Shown here: in pieces, positions 46,153 through 56,581 of the stretch
Position numbering within the stretch: the first letter of the stretch is position 1
How the letters are laid out: every line of letters begins with the position of its first letter
DNA from: Epiperipatus broadwayi
Lineage: Eukaryota; Onychophora; Udeonychophora; Euonychophora; Peripatidae
NCBI GenBank assembly: GCA_028023455.1
Contig: JAQFVV010000050.1
Coordinates: 3,102,626-3,166,625 of the forward strand
Length of the DNA: 64,000 nt
Direction of reading: 5' to 3'
Program-made: the position numbers and the translations under genes
Notes under the pieces: model-generated
The model's database searches: none
What the model was told of the DNA's origin: nothing
Seen by the model: the letters and a program-made list of their open reading frames with translations, nothing else

Positions 46153-46605
46153 TTACCATCCTCAACCATTATCAATCCACTGCAGGATAAGGCCTCTTCA
46201 AGTTCAATCCGTCTCCGACCTCTTTAGCCTCTCTTCTTCACATCACGTGTGCACGCTTTCTGGTTTCATCCATCTATCTCATAACTGGTCTCTTTCTGGA
46301 TCTTTTACAATATTTTGGAATCCAATTTAAGATTTCAATTGTCCATCTATTGTCATCACTTCTAGAAATATGACCAGCCCAACTCCACTTGTCCTTTAAT
46401 TTTTTCAATGAGGTCAATAACATCTGTTTATTCTCTTACCCATATATTGTATTTTTGATCACTTCTTGGTACTACTAACATGCATTTGTCCATACTTCTT
46501 TGAGTGGTCTGAACTCTCTGTATTGCTTTTCTAATAAGTGTCCAAGTCTCAGATCCATAAGTAAAAACTGGTAAAACACATTTATTAAAAACCTTCTTGT
46601 TTAAA
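46153..46605 (-). mobile_element. RTE-like LINE 3' end
   Basis: Minus strand: KKVFNKCVLPVFTYGSETWT, QTTQRSMDKCMLVVPRSDQK and YNIWVRE in one open stretch, then RTG/IIE- and WAGH-equivalents after frameshifts, and TGATAATGGTTGAGGATGG near 46160. Same family as the copies at 0-1.2, 16.4 and 21.2 kb. Confidence 0.75.
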
Positions 46606-46784
46606 CACATAGTCATATTTCCTTTCTATATTGTTATTTTTACCAAAAGCACTCCAATCAAGTTTAATTTTATGATTAATTTTATCCATTATGTTTCCAT
46701 ATGTAGTAAGAATCTGACCAAAGTATATACTGTATATTTTACTATATATATATATATTCTAATACTTTCACGGATAAATGATGA

Positions 46785-47246
46785 ATTCATAATATTATTT
46801 CCAGGAGCTTCCATATAATAAAAATATAATAGCTAAATGGCTGATGTTTCAGTACAATAACGAGTACTTCCTTGGCAGCTTTTTTCTTTCTCAAATCATA
46901 AGAATGGGTGTGGTGAGATTTAAAATCATTATTTTTTCTTTTATTTTTTTCTCCTTCTCAAATTCTATTGGTTGAGAAGTTTTAAAAAATATTTTATCCT
47001 CCAATAGCTTTTTCCAAATATTGTTAATTTACTTTAATTCATTTTTTTCATTTATGCTCTTGAAGCAATAGAATTTGAGAAGAGAAAATGACAAAAGAAA
47101 AAAAATTATGATTTTAAATCTCACTATACACATTCTTATGATTCAAAAAAGAAGAGGCTCTGAGGAATGTACTTGTTATTGTACTGAAATGTCAGCTATT
47201 TAGCTATTAGAATTTTATTACTTGGAAGCTCCTGGAAATAATACTA

Positions 47247-47252
<6 letters not shown>
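46785..47252. repeat. Inverted repeat, about 190-bp arms
   Basis: ATTATTTCCAGGAGCTTCC at the left returns as GGAAGCTCCTGGAAATAAT at the right; ATAGCTAAATGGCTGATGTT, GTACTTCCTTGGCAGC and CATAAGAATGGGTGTGGTGA have inverse partners. The loop is about 46975-47060. Arm identity is about 85% by eye. No coding content. Confidence 0.8.
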
Positions 47253-47286
<34 letters not shown>

Positions 47287-47424
47287 GGGGTATGCAGGAA
47301 AGATTTCATTACTTTATGTATCATAGTTAAGCATGACATATTACTGCTGACAATGAAGACCAAACCAAAACTGTTAGCTGATATTGGAATATTACTGTTA
47401 TGTCCATGTCAGTAAACCTACTTT

Positions 47425-47780
47425 TATCATAATCACCATTGTCAGTCTGTTGAAGAATGAAGATCTCTAGAAATTTAATGAAGTTTCTCTAATCAGTATA
47501 TTTGCACATCATTTCAGAAAGTTTCGTTATCTTATTAATTCATCTCATATTTTAGAAATATTATAATCTTTTGAGATTTATTTAAAAACTTCAACTATAC
47601 ACCTATGCTAATTGCTCCACTAATGTGCCCAGCCCAGCTCCATGAAGAAAGATTGTGGTGTTTGTTGTTCTTATACCTATGCATCTCGTTTTTAATCACT
47701 CTTTGTTACTCATACAATTCTTCATATTTCATTATGTGGCTCTAAATCTTTGTATTGTCTTTTTGTGTGAAGTATAAAAA
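47425..47780 (-). mobile_element. Highly degraded RTE-like LINE fragment
   Basis: Read on the minus strand, blocks corresponding to GCCCAGCTCCA (WAG), ATCACTCTTTGTTACTC (RRDQK-like) and TTTCATTATGTGGCTC align in order with the copy at 46.2-46.6 kb. No usable frame remains. Confidence 0.5.
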
Positions 47781-47976
47781 TTTCATATTCAAAAAACTGG
47801 TTGAATATATCTATTAGAAAGGTTTCTTTCAAGAATGTACACACATTTTCTTTTAATATTAAATTATTTCTCAAACCCATACACTCAAATTTAATTTGTA
47901 GAATTTCATGCATTGTGGAAATAATCCAACATATCACATCTTATAATATATCATCATTACAAACCTTCAGACAAAT

Positions 47977-48700
47977 ACTAAGTATTCAGTATGGACCTGA
48001 TGCTACATTGAAATTTAGATATTATGAAAAATTATGTCTAAAACTGGCTAAAGTAGAAAATCATTTAACTTTTTTATAAACAATAATATTTAAACAGCAT
48101 TAAACTGTTGCACATGCGCTTTGGATTTTAAATATAAAATGAATGAATACTAACACTTCAACCACATGATAAAGTCTTTCGAAAAGATAGAATGTCTTTT
48201 CCAAATACTTTATCATGTGGTTGAAGTGTTAGTATTCATTCATTTTATATTTAAAATCCAAAGCGCATGTGCGACAGTTTAATGCTGTTTAAATATTATT
48301 GTTTATAAAAAACATTGGGCTATATAAAATAATTGACTTATTAACTTTCTTATGTAAATGTAAATCAGAAGAGATCATCCCTAAGGGTTTGCAGTTAAAA
48401 TCTCCTATTTCCTCCAAGAGAGCTGAGAAAATTATTCAGAGAGCAAATGAGGCCTTATTGAGAGAAAGTATAAAGGTTCAGCGGTTTACCAAGTATCAAA
48501 CATTGCGATCTATTAGAAATGTGGAATCATTCCCACAAAACAAAGTTACAGATGAAGATTTCTCAAGAATTTGTCAAGCAGTGAACAGATCATATTGTAA
48601 GTTACATGGAAAGATAAAAGAAATTCAGAACAAGAAGCTTCTAAATCTACATGGGCAAGTCAAAAGTAATATGCAACTAATCTATCCTCATCAACAGTGA
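47977..48700 (+). pseudogene. PLE N-terminal region, interrupted by P1 insertion
   Basis: 47977-48076 encodes a segment ending KLCLKLAKVENHLTFL. 48341-48700 resumes in the same reading phase with LTFLCKCKSEEIIPKGLQLK, a basic stretch typical of the region ahead of the PLE reverse transcriptase. The interruption is exactly the P1 palindrome plus a duplicated 12-bp target. A stop at 48698-48700 ends this frame; related sequence continues in another frame to about 48855. Confidence 0.7.
48077..48340. mobile_element. Palindromic insertion P1 nested in the PLE
   Basis: Arms AATATTTAAACAGCATTAAA and inverse, about 105 bp, meet near 48190 (CTTTCGAAAAGATAGAATG). Target duplication: TTAACTTTTTTA (48065-48076) and TTAACTTTCTTA (48341-48352). 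The right arm runs about 40 bp further, to CTATATAAAATAATTGACTT, whose inverse is the outer end of the 15.6-kb copy. Same family, opposite asymmetry. Confidence 0.88.
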
Positions 48701-49170
48701 AAAATCTTAGTTCTAAACAACTTACCGATTGTGAATTATCAGTTCTGGAAAAAGGTTTGAATTTTACCATTACCCCATCTACTGTCCCACTATTGGATAT
48801 AATGGCCGCTACTGATGAGGTGACCCAAAATTTGAATCTAGAGGAAGCGGAAGAGTAACACTGGTGAATAAAAAGGACACTTGAAAGACAACAAGTGCAC
48901 AAGCAGAAGTCAAACATTTCATGTGGTGAGAGGAAAGCTATTAAATCTCTCAAACAGAATACATCTATAATCCATTCTTCCTGCTGACAAAGGTAACACT
49001 ACAATTGTAATGGATATAACTGATTATGATAACAAAATACAAGGCCTTCTCATCGCAGGCCAATACAAAAAAGTTGCAAAAAATCCAATTCCAAATACAG
49101 AGGTAAAACTACCAGCATTACTCCAGAAGCATCACAAGCATTTCAGTGATTCATAAAAAAAAAATTAACT
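48700..49170 (+). pseudogene. PLE linker to RT, frameshifted
   Basis: Frame pieces KNLSSKQLTDCELSVLEKGL and TVPLLDIMAATDEVTQ, then after a shift a DKGNTT/VMD-like motif and DYDNKI near 48990-49035, all in the order known for Penelope-like reverse transcriptases before their fingers/palm region. At least two frameshifts and one stop (48856) occur. Confidence 0.6.
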
Positions 49171-50242
49171 TTGTATTTCAGCAAGATTTCTCACCTGTAT
49201 GGACTGCCTAAAATCCATAAAGACAAAGTTCCATTAAGACCTATTGTTAGTTCTAGAAATTCACTCTGTCAAAATTTGTCAAGATTTCTTCTCGAAGTTC
49301 TTAGTCCATTGGCATATAGGACACTGTCTTTCATCAGGGATTCTAAGCACTTTGTAGAATTAGTCAGGAACATAAAAATGGAAAGAACTGACATATTGGT
49401 AAGCTTTGATGTGGAAAGTCTGTTTACAAATGTACCATGTGATGAAGCATTGTCTATTGTAAGGAAAAGGTAATATGATGATAATAGTCTACAAACTAGA
49501 ACAGCTCTACCTATTGATAGTATAATGGAATTATTAACATTCTGTGTAACAACAACATACTTTCAATATAACTCAGAATTCTTCCAACAAAAATCAAGGG
49601 ATGGCCATGGGATCATCACTGTCACCCTTGCTCAGCAACATTTACATGGAAGAACTTGAAACAACAGCCATAAATACTACTCCATGTCCACCTAAAGTGT
49701 GGCTTCAATATGTTGATGATACATTTGTGGTATGGCCACATGGCAAGGTAAAATTACAGTCTTTCTGGATGCACATGAACAACATATCTCCTACAATTAA
49801 ATTCATGATGGAATCAGAACAAGAACAAAAATTGGCATTCTTGGATGTTCTTGTGACAAGACTCCCTCAGGGCAAAGTAAAAACAACAGTGTATAGAAAA
49901 ACAACACACATTGGCAAATACTTGGCATATACATCCAATCATACAAGAAGCACTAAACAAGGAATTGTACTATCACTATGGAACAGAGCAAATGAGGTTT
50001 GTTCAGAAATCAGTGATTTGGAAAAAGAAAAGATTCACATAGAACAAATGCTTATGAAGAATGGTTATCCAACAGCAGTCATCAGAAAAACCTTCAGTAG
50101 ACAACACAAAGAGACACCAAAAGAGAAAACAGTTATTGGTATGGTAGTGTATCCATACATACCAGGAATGGTGGACAAATTAAAGAAAATCTGCAGTCAA
50201 TATAATATTAGAACAGCTTTTCAAAGCCATACCACACTTTGA
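49171..50242 (+). pseudogene. PLE reverse transcriptase
   Basis: 49171-49473 encodes LYGLPKIHKDKVPLRPIVSS and SFDVESLFTNVP, the latter motif A with its catalytic Asp (residue 80 of this stretch). After a stop and shift, 49601-50242 encodes MGSSLSPLLSNIYMEELE, the YVDDTF catalytic motif (residues 37-42), AFLDVL and YRKTTHIGKYLAY. Both aspartates of the YVDD box are kept, so the copy decayed by stops rather than active-site loss. PLE RT uses the target DNA end as primer and is related to telomerase RT (family knowledge). TGA ends this frame at 50240-50242. Confidence 0.85.
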
Positions 50243-50245
50243 GGA

Positions 50246-50653
50246 ATGCTTACTTCTACTAAGCCTAAACTGGAAATGCTGAAGAACAAAAACTGCATCT
50301 ATGAAATACCATGTGAATGTGGAAGGGAATACATTGGTGAGACCTGTCACCCTGTTGAACAACGATTGAAGGAACACAAACTAATGGTTAAAAAAGAAAA
50401 GACAAACATGTCTACCATAGCAGATCATGTATGTTCTAATAACCACATGCTTAAGTGGGAAAATACAAAGATATTGGATAAAGAGGAAAAAATGCATAGA
50501 AGAAAATTCAAGGAAGCTGCTCGTATGACAATGGTAAATAATCCTATAAGTCAACCCAGTATTGCAATACACAATGTATGGAAGCCTCTAATTAATCTTC
50601 CTCTTAGAATAAATATATCAAATTTCTACTATATGCTGCCTTTGACAGAATAG
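50246..50653 (+). pseudogene. PLE GIY-YIG endonuclease domain
   Basis: Directly after the RT, separated by one stop in the same reading phase neighbourhood. CIYEIPCECGREYIGETCHP (residues 17-36) has the two GIY-YIG strands, followed by R40 and LKEHK. Then a C/H cluster HVCSNNH and a KILDKEEKMHRRKFKEA helix. These are the hallmarks of the C-terminal endonuclease of Penelope-like elements, which nicks the target. The stop TAG lies at 50651-50653, overlapping the start of the tRNA-like box. Confidence 0.85.
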
Positions 50654-50732
50654 CTCAGTTGGTAGAGCATTTGCCTTAAATTTGATATACAAAAATCTAA
50701 AGGTGCGAGTTCAACTTCTAAGTGAATATTGT
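50644..50732 (+). ncRNA. tRNA-like segment at the PLE stop codon
   Basis: TAGCTCAGTTGGTAGAGCAT is a near-perfect tRNA D-arm/pol III A-box. It is followed by a GCCTTAAATTTG stretch and AGGTGCGAGTTCAACTTCT, a T-arm/B-box-like block. The acceptor stem is unclear and the middle is longer than a normal anticodon arm. The same segment sits at the centre of the inverted PLE-A tail pairs. It could be a pol III promoter or a captured tRNA. Confidence 0.6.
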
Positions 50733-50976
50733 CACTGTGCATATAGGCCAGCAACACCTGAAGAAAAGTGGAGAATAATACTACTCAAAACATTGTGTAA
50801 CTACTAACCTGTATTGTCTATTTGTGTGTTATTACTAACAAGTTGTTTGTATTTGGAAAGTTTAAATAAAGTTTAAAATTTTCTATACATTCAACAATCA
50901 CTCATAAATTATGAAAATAGTCCAACATATCACATCTTATAATATACCATCATTAACAAACCTTCAGACAAATACT

Positions 50977-51089
50977 TTCTTTAGCTTTGTATAATAACTT
51001 TAGGAAAATGTCTTCAATAAAACCGGCCAACTCTCTATCAAATAATACCTTACATCTAATCTTCCATATGATAAAATTTGTGAAAGTGG
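50977..51089. other. Flank of the PLE
   Basis: AT-rich, no feature; adjoins a decayed LINE coding remnant on the minus strand. Confidence 0.4.
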
Positions 51090-51417
51090 CTAGGCAGATG
51101 GAGCTAAACTTCCATTTTTGAATGCATCATCAAGGTAGACATTGATAGAGTATGTGTTCAATGGACTCATCAAATCTTCTACAAAAAGTACATATTGTAT
51201 CAATGTTGTGTCCCCTCTGATTACAAAGAAACATCCCAGTTGACAAGGCTTCAAGGTTGATCTTAACCAAAAATAATACACAAACTTTGGTTCCAATTTC
51301 AGACCTAGTCAGCCTTATGAGACGAGGGATTGCAACTGGGAGAAGATTCTCTGTCCTAGATTTACCAGAGTGAACTAATTGATAAGAACTCCAGTATGAT
51401 ATTTTTTCATCAAACAT
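51090..51417 (-). pseudogene. Non-LTR retrotransposon C-terminal zinc-knuckle remnant
   Basis: The minus strand encodes a 95-residue stretch ending CTFCRRFDESIEHILYQC, a C-x2-C-x8-H-x4-C motif like the C-terminal zinc knuckle of many LINE reverse transcriptases, preceded by a LSTGMFLCNQRGHNIDT-like segment. No RT palm motif is present. Family not identified; a different lineage from the RTE-like copies. Confidence 0.5.
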
Positions 51418-51835
51418 GGAGCTAGAGCTTTTGATGCTATTAAAGACAATAGTTAATTGTTGTTACATCCAGATATTTTTTATGAGGGGGTGGGCAATCA
51501 GTGGGGATTATTTTTTCAAAGGGTATGGGACTTTCTATGTTCGCATTGTCTTTGAAAATTTTAACAAGGACATTGTAAGTCCTCTGTATCGTATTTTTGG
51601 CAGCTCCTAGTGGTTGTTTGGTTTAAATTTCCAACTTTTTATTTTAACAAGTTAATCTTTATTCTTTATTGTATTTCAATAAATTTCAAATTACTTTTTA
51701 AAAATATAAATCTATAAATAAAATTGCTCTTAAAAATTAATAATGGCTCAACTTTTCAAATATAGAAAAACAAATAAATAGAAATGCGTAATGTAAACAA
51801 TAGATTTATGTTTTATATGGATACTGATAAATATT
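51418..51835. other. AT-rich stretch, nothing recognised
   Basis: The open frame 51416-51610 (plus) has no recognisable domain. Confidence 0.4.
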
Positions 51836-51839
51836 TTTT

Positions 51840-52430
51840 TTATAAACTCATTGTAATCGAGTATTATGAAAAGATTAAAGTTGAAATTCAAGACTTTTAT
51901 AATACACCAAGCATGCTTTTGGAAGACTTTTGCTAGAATCATAGTGCTTTATTAATTTAGCAGTTGAAAATTATGTCTATATATGAATGTAATTTAATAT
52001 GCAAATGAGATTTAATACGTAAATGCAACATTTAAATGTTCCATTTTTTCAACAGTAGAATACATGAATCCTTCCTGTTGGTTGCATTGGGGTCCTTTGC
52101 AATTGCCTAAACCTTCTCATATTTTTTATCATCTATTTTGGCAACATTGTTCTTATATTAAGGGGACTGAAAATATGACCCATAGCCAGCTCATAAATGA
52201 GGAAAATCCATTTATATTCATTTTTAATGCCAAATTTGCATATTAAGTCTCAGTTACATAATAAATTACATCCACATATAAGCATAATTTTCAACTGCTA
52301 AATTAGTATAGCACTATAAATCTGGCAGTGATATGCTGAAAGCATGCTTACTGCATTATAAAAGTATTGAATTTCAACTATAACCTTTTCATAATACTCA
52401 ATTATAATGAGTTTATAAGAATTGCATTGA
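51840..52430. repeat. Large inverted repeat, about 200-bp arms
   Basis: ATAAACTCATTGTAATCGAG, AAAGTTGAAATTCAAGACTT, AAGCATGCTTTTGG and AATTTAGCAGTTGAAAATTA in the left arm return inverted in the right arm (to TAATGAGTTTATAAGAATTG). The spacer 52040-52215 is less A/T-rich (TGGTTGCATTGGGGTCCTTT) and differs in character. It is not matched elsewhere in the window. Confidence 0.8.
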
Positions 52431-52885
52431 TTAAATGAAAGGAAATTAAGTATTTAGAATTACTGATAAAAATGTATTACAGATGCCATAAAAATTTGTT
52501 TTATCTTCATTTCTAAAACTTAAATAAATTATTGTGAAACATATATAAACCAATTCCACTTATTAAAAAAGTGACAAACATATATATGACAATAAAAGGC
52601 ATTCCCCCCCCCACACCTCTTTATTACAACTTTTTGCATTATCATTATATTTCTAAGTCTAGTCATAAATATTCTCATCAAAAAATAGACATCACAAATA
52701 TTTTGCAAAAATAATTATAAATATATAAACCATGAACATCAGGACATATCACCAAATTCACTCACTTTGCTGGAAAAAAAATCACCCACTTCCTTTATTT
52801 TGCTGTAATATCTTACATAAATGTGTTTTATCCACCCTACTTTGAGCACTTTTTAGCAAAAAAAAATTATTATACATATATGCAT
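52431..52885. other. AT-rich stretch, nothing recognised
   Basis: No feature beyond short A/T and C runs. Confidence 0.4.
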
Positions 52886-52889
52886 ACAC

Positions 52890-53055
52890 AATCTTAAGAT
52901 TTGACTGTCATGCAGTCTTCTTTAGAGCCACTATTACTTTAACTTTTTTTTAAAAAAAATTAAAGTAAAAGTTGCTCTGAAGAAGACTGCAAGATAGTTG
53001 AAACATAAGATTGGGTATCCATACATGTACAATAAAAAGTGTTCAAAGTAGAATG
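52890..53055. mobile_element. Inverted pair, family H3 (short)
   Basis: ACAATCTTAAGATTTGACTG / GATAGTTGAAACATAAGATT and GCAGTCTTCTTTAGAGC / GCTCTGAAGAAGACTGC are inverse pairs, meeting in TTTTTTTAAAAAAA near 52955. CTGAAGA + GACTGC...TAGTT + GAAAC on the plus strand resembles a hammerhead core. Confidence 0.65.
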
Positions 53056-54510
53056 AATAAATTATAAATTCTGAAGACTCTCAATATCTCTCACATACAA
53101 TCTCAGTCTGAAAATGAAGGAAATTACCAGTGAATGGTGTTGACAGCTTCTTTGTTTTATATATCTCTGTGAGATACTGACATATTGAGATTATTTTTAA
53201 CCCTCTGTTACTCTGACAGATTTAACTGTTATCCTTGGTGAACTGTCAATATTTTATTTTAGTATTAAACTGTAATTTTATATAAATTAGACTTGATTTG
53301 GCTGAAATTAGCATTTCAAATAAAATATATTATAAAAATCATATTTGAACTTGGCAAAAGTTGAGAAAATAAGATTGTTTTAAAAACTAAAAATGGTTTC
53401 CTTGGTTACCTGGAAGAAGAAGCAGAATGATTTCATTAAATTAATGTCTCTTAATGACATTTGCATTTAAAATGTGAGTGATTAAATTGTGATACATGAT
53501 TAATCTATTGAATTATGCTTTAAAATATCAAAATTGTTCTATATTTTTACAATATTGCAATATATTCTAATAGATAGGTTAGTGATAATGTTTTAGTGAT
53601 CAGTTTGAAAAGGCATGTTTGACGAAACTTTATAATTAGCCTTGTTAATGTTACATTAGCACATATTACCTTCTATTTTTAAAAATAAAACATCTATGTA
53701 TAAAATAAATAGGTAATCATTGCATACTTTTGGTTTTTTGTAACTATTACAAAATTACTGTAACAATATTATTGTCAATCTTAATAAACTCTGCAAAAAA
53801 GTAAGTTTCATTCATGAAATTTTTTTTTCTAATAGTCATCTTGCTAAGCACGGAAAATCCTATAACAACATATTAAACACATTACAGCTTTTAAAAATTG
53901 GTTTTTAAAATCATAGAACTTTTTATTATTATGACATCTTTAGCTTTTTGGGGGCTAATTAAAATATCAGAATAAAATACCGTGAACTTCCTGATTTAAA
54001 AATAAAAATTAGAGAAATATCTCAATATATGGCTAAACAAACAAGCCAACTTCAGTACTTTACTGCAGTTATTCTGTTCAAAGTATCTTGTTTGGATAAA
54101 ACATCAGGTTAATTAATATATCAATATTATTCTAGTATCAGATTTAAGCATATCTTGTATATGTTTTTGCATAGTAGTTATTTTTCATATTCTATTACAT
54201 TTTGTGAAAATGCAAACCAATAAACAAATACTAAAGATGGGTGCAAGAGGGTAAACTAAAGCTAAAAGACCATCAGAGTAGCCATGATCTTGTTGACAGA
54301 TTATGAAGATTATTAAATCTTAGGCTTGAATATATTATTGTTAGTTTGTAACGTAAATAATTTTCAACATTTGAAAATGTTTGCACATGGATATTTGGTA
54401 TTAATTACATCCCTCTTCTTATTCTTCCTTTGTTTTTTTGATTTGCTCTTTATGTAACTGTAATCATGTTATTAAAATTGTACTCATTATGTGTGGTATT
54501 TCTGAGCATG
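53056..54510. other. AT-rich stretch, nothing recognised
   Basis: No gene, RNA or element boundary supported. Confidence 0.45.
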
Positions 54511-54514
54511 TAAG

Positions 54515-54612
54515 GTACAGGAGTATAAACCACTAAACATCACATAATCACTATTACTCTGACTTGCACTGAGTGGCACTACTATATGGAGAGTTTTTCC
54601 TGTTTTAGTACA
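54515..54612. mobile_element. H1 tail fragments
   Basis: TAAACCACTAAACATCACAT and GCACTGAGTGGCACTACTAT through GGAGAGTTTTTCCTGTTTTA are the two outer parts of family H1 joined without the hammerhead part. Confidence 0.55.
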
Positions 54613-55254
54613 GGAGTTTAAGTTATTTTTCTCTCTTTTTTTCATCTGTGTAAGACATTGCTAAATTACAGACTTCATTTTCAAAGTCCTGTAATGCTCT
54701 ATTTTTGCATATGTCAGTTACCCCCTAAATATGAAATTATTACATATATCATTTTACAATATTTAAAAAATATATATGATGCAATTATAATTTTTTATGA
54801 ATTTATATAATATTTTAACTTTCTTCTTACTCAACTATCTTTTGTGATTAATAGTAAAATTATTATAATATCCAAGCATTTGAGAGCTTTGTGAAATGAA
54901 GTTGATCATTTAAATTGAAATAAATTTGTTTAGATATATTGTCTAGCATTAAAACATTGGATATTATCAAGAATCAAACTATTTCAATGAGTTAATCACA
55001 ATGTAAGTTTGTGAAGGTAATTTGTATTTAATTTAATATATTTAATTGACTATTTGTGAAAGTAGAAGTAATTATAAGATCAATATATAAAAATAAAGGA
55101 TGCATAAGTAAAAGGGAAGTGATAATATAGTGATTTATGATATATCTAATCATAAAATCAGGAACATTTTGGAAGACTTTCGGGTGTGAGCTTGGAGAAG
55201 AAGGGGAAAACCAGTTGGTTGAATAAAATAATGAAGAAGTTTTGAAAAGAGCAA

Positions 55255-55510
55255 AGGAAAAAGATGATTGAAAAAAGAAATCAGAATGAGAAAGAGAAAC
55301 TGGATTGGACATATATTAAGAAGAAATTATAGTTTCTGAAAGATGTATTGGAGAGGATGGTCACTGGAAGTAAGAAGAAGGAATGGAAAAGATTGACATT
55401 ATTGGATGATATAAGAGATGGGGAAGAGTTATATGGGATTGAAGAGTTGGACATTGAAAAGAATGGAGTGGAAAAATGGAAAATTGATGATGTGATTACT
55501 CTCTAGGACT
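55255..55510 (+). pseudogene. Possible LINE RT C-terminal fragment
   Basis: Frames read GHI-RRN-like, RRNGK, LLDDI and SYMGLKSW-like pieces in the order typical of another class of non-LTR retrotransposon C-termini (a WIGHILRR...LLDD pattern). Purine-rich and broken by stops. Weak call based on pattern only. Confidence 0.38.
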
Positions 55511-55749
55511 TGTCCATTTGATAGAATAGTGTTGATTATCTAATCTTTAAATTATAGTGCATATCATACATTGAGAAATTTAATAATTTTATAGGTAATT
55601 ATAACATAATCGGGCTTGGCCACTTGATGGCATTGTTGGCAGTCAAAAACAATACAATACAATGTTCGGGGCCGCATTATATTTTTAAATTGAATCGCTG
55701 TTTTTTGGGGTTATTAATTTATTGATTGCTATAACTTTTTTTTCATGCC

Positions 55750-55990
55750 TATTTATTAAAAAAGTTGTTTAATTTTAATTTTGTATTTAGTAAACGACAA
55801 TCTTTTTTTTTTATTTTTAAATCACTGTTTTTGGACAAAGCTGCTATTCTGTGATGTCTATTTAGCAATGTCTTTTGCTTAATTATTGGTAAATGGCAAC
55901 CTTTTTTTTTATTTTTAAATCACTGTTTTTGGACCAAGCTGCTACTCGGCGATGTCTATTTAGTGATGTCTTTCGCTTAATTATTGCTTT
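55750..55990. repeat. About 110-bp tandem duplication inside the TIR element
   Basis: ATTTTTAAATCACTGTTTTT, GGACAAAGCTGCTA, GATGTCTATTTAG and TCTTTTGCTTAATTATT occur twice in tandem (about 55815-55890 and 55910-55987). Confidence 0.85.
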
Positions 55991-56012
55991 CTACATAACA
56001 AAACAACTGTGT

Positions 56013-56108
56013 AGGGTTAGGGCTAGTTTTAGGGTTAGGTTTAGGATTAGTTTTAGGGTTAGTTATGGTTAGTTTAGGATTAGGTTTAGGGTTAGTTTTA
56101 GGATTAGT
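56013..56108. repeat. Degenerate telomere-like TTAGGG tract
   Basis: Reads GGGTTAGGG, TTTTAGGGTTAGG, TTTAGGATTAG and so on: TTAGGG units mixed with TTTAGG/TTAGTT variants. Being inside the TIR element it is an internal subterminal repeat or captured telomeric sequence, not a chromosome end. Confidence 0.75.
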
Positions 56109-56581
56109 GTTCTGTTGTTTGTAATGCTAAAATAAAAGATATCAAAATTGTAACCGTAGGACAAAAGAAAAAAACTCAAACTTTTTTAAACAACAACAAA
56201 CACATATAAATGTCTTATTTACTTATTAAACATGTTTATAATATGTGCTTTCTATGAAATTTACAAAAAATCATGTATATTTTTATTGGACAGCAGAAAT
56301 ACTCAGCTTCTGTTGTTGGCAACTGCGGAAAAAGTTGTTCGACATCCATTTTATCAACTACGTGGTATTTCACGTGAAAACGAGCTTTCGCACACGATAT
56401 CAGCTGAATTCTTTTTTACCTACCCTCGGCAAGCTTTTACACCTTACACATTCTCTAAACAAGGGTGCAACCACTTAGAAAATTACTATAAATTCATGTT
56501 TCTTAAATAAATTATAAATACAAATATTGTGTAACATATATTGTAAAAATTTGACTAATCCAACTAAACACACATATATAT

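Larger units (their letters stand above)
47917..50976 (+). mobile_element. Penelope-like element, family A, longest copy
   Basis: About 3 kb. It begins and ends with a shared block of about 58 bp (47917-47977; 50917-50974) that includes CCAACATATCACATC, TTATAATATA and CAAACCTTCAGACAAATACT in the same orientation: a short pseudo-LTR. Between lie a broken ORF (linker, reverse transcriptase, GIY-YIG endonuclease), a tRNA-like box at 50651 and a tail whose truncated copies form the inverted pairs at 7.7, 9.6, 29.9, 31.8 and 41.7 kb. The RT plus GIY-YIG combination is diagnostic of Penelope-like elements. A palindromic P1 element is inserted at 48077-48340. Stops and frameshifts make it inactive. 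Confidence 0.85.

Noticed and set aside
48810-48850. CTGATGAGG followed by a possible short stem in the PLE ORF, hammerhead-like
   Set aside because: It encodes conserved PLE protein sequence, and neither GAAA nor stem I follows.
50756-50800. CTGAAGA...GAAAC-like core in PLE-A tails
   Set aside because: A CTGANGA core and AAGAGG/CCTCTT stem II can be drawn in good copies (7.8 kb), but no stem I or cleavage triplet could be found, so it is not called.
56013-56108. Chromosome end or telomere
   Set aside because: Units are degenerate and lie inside a TIR element with ordinary sequence on both sides.
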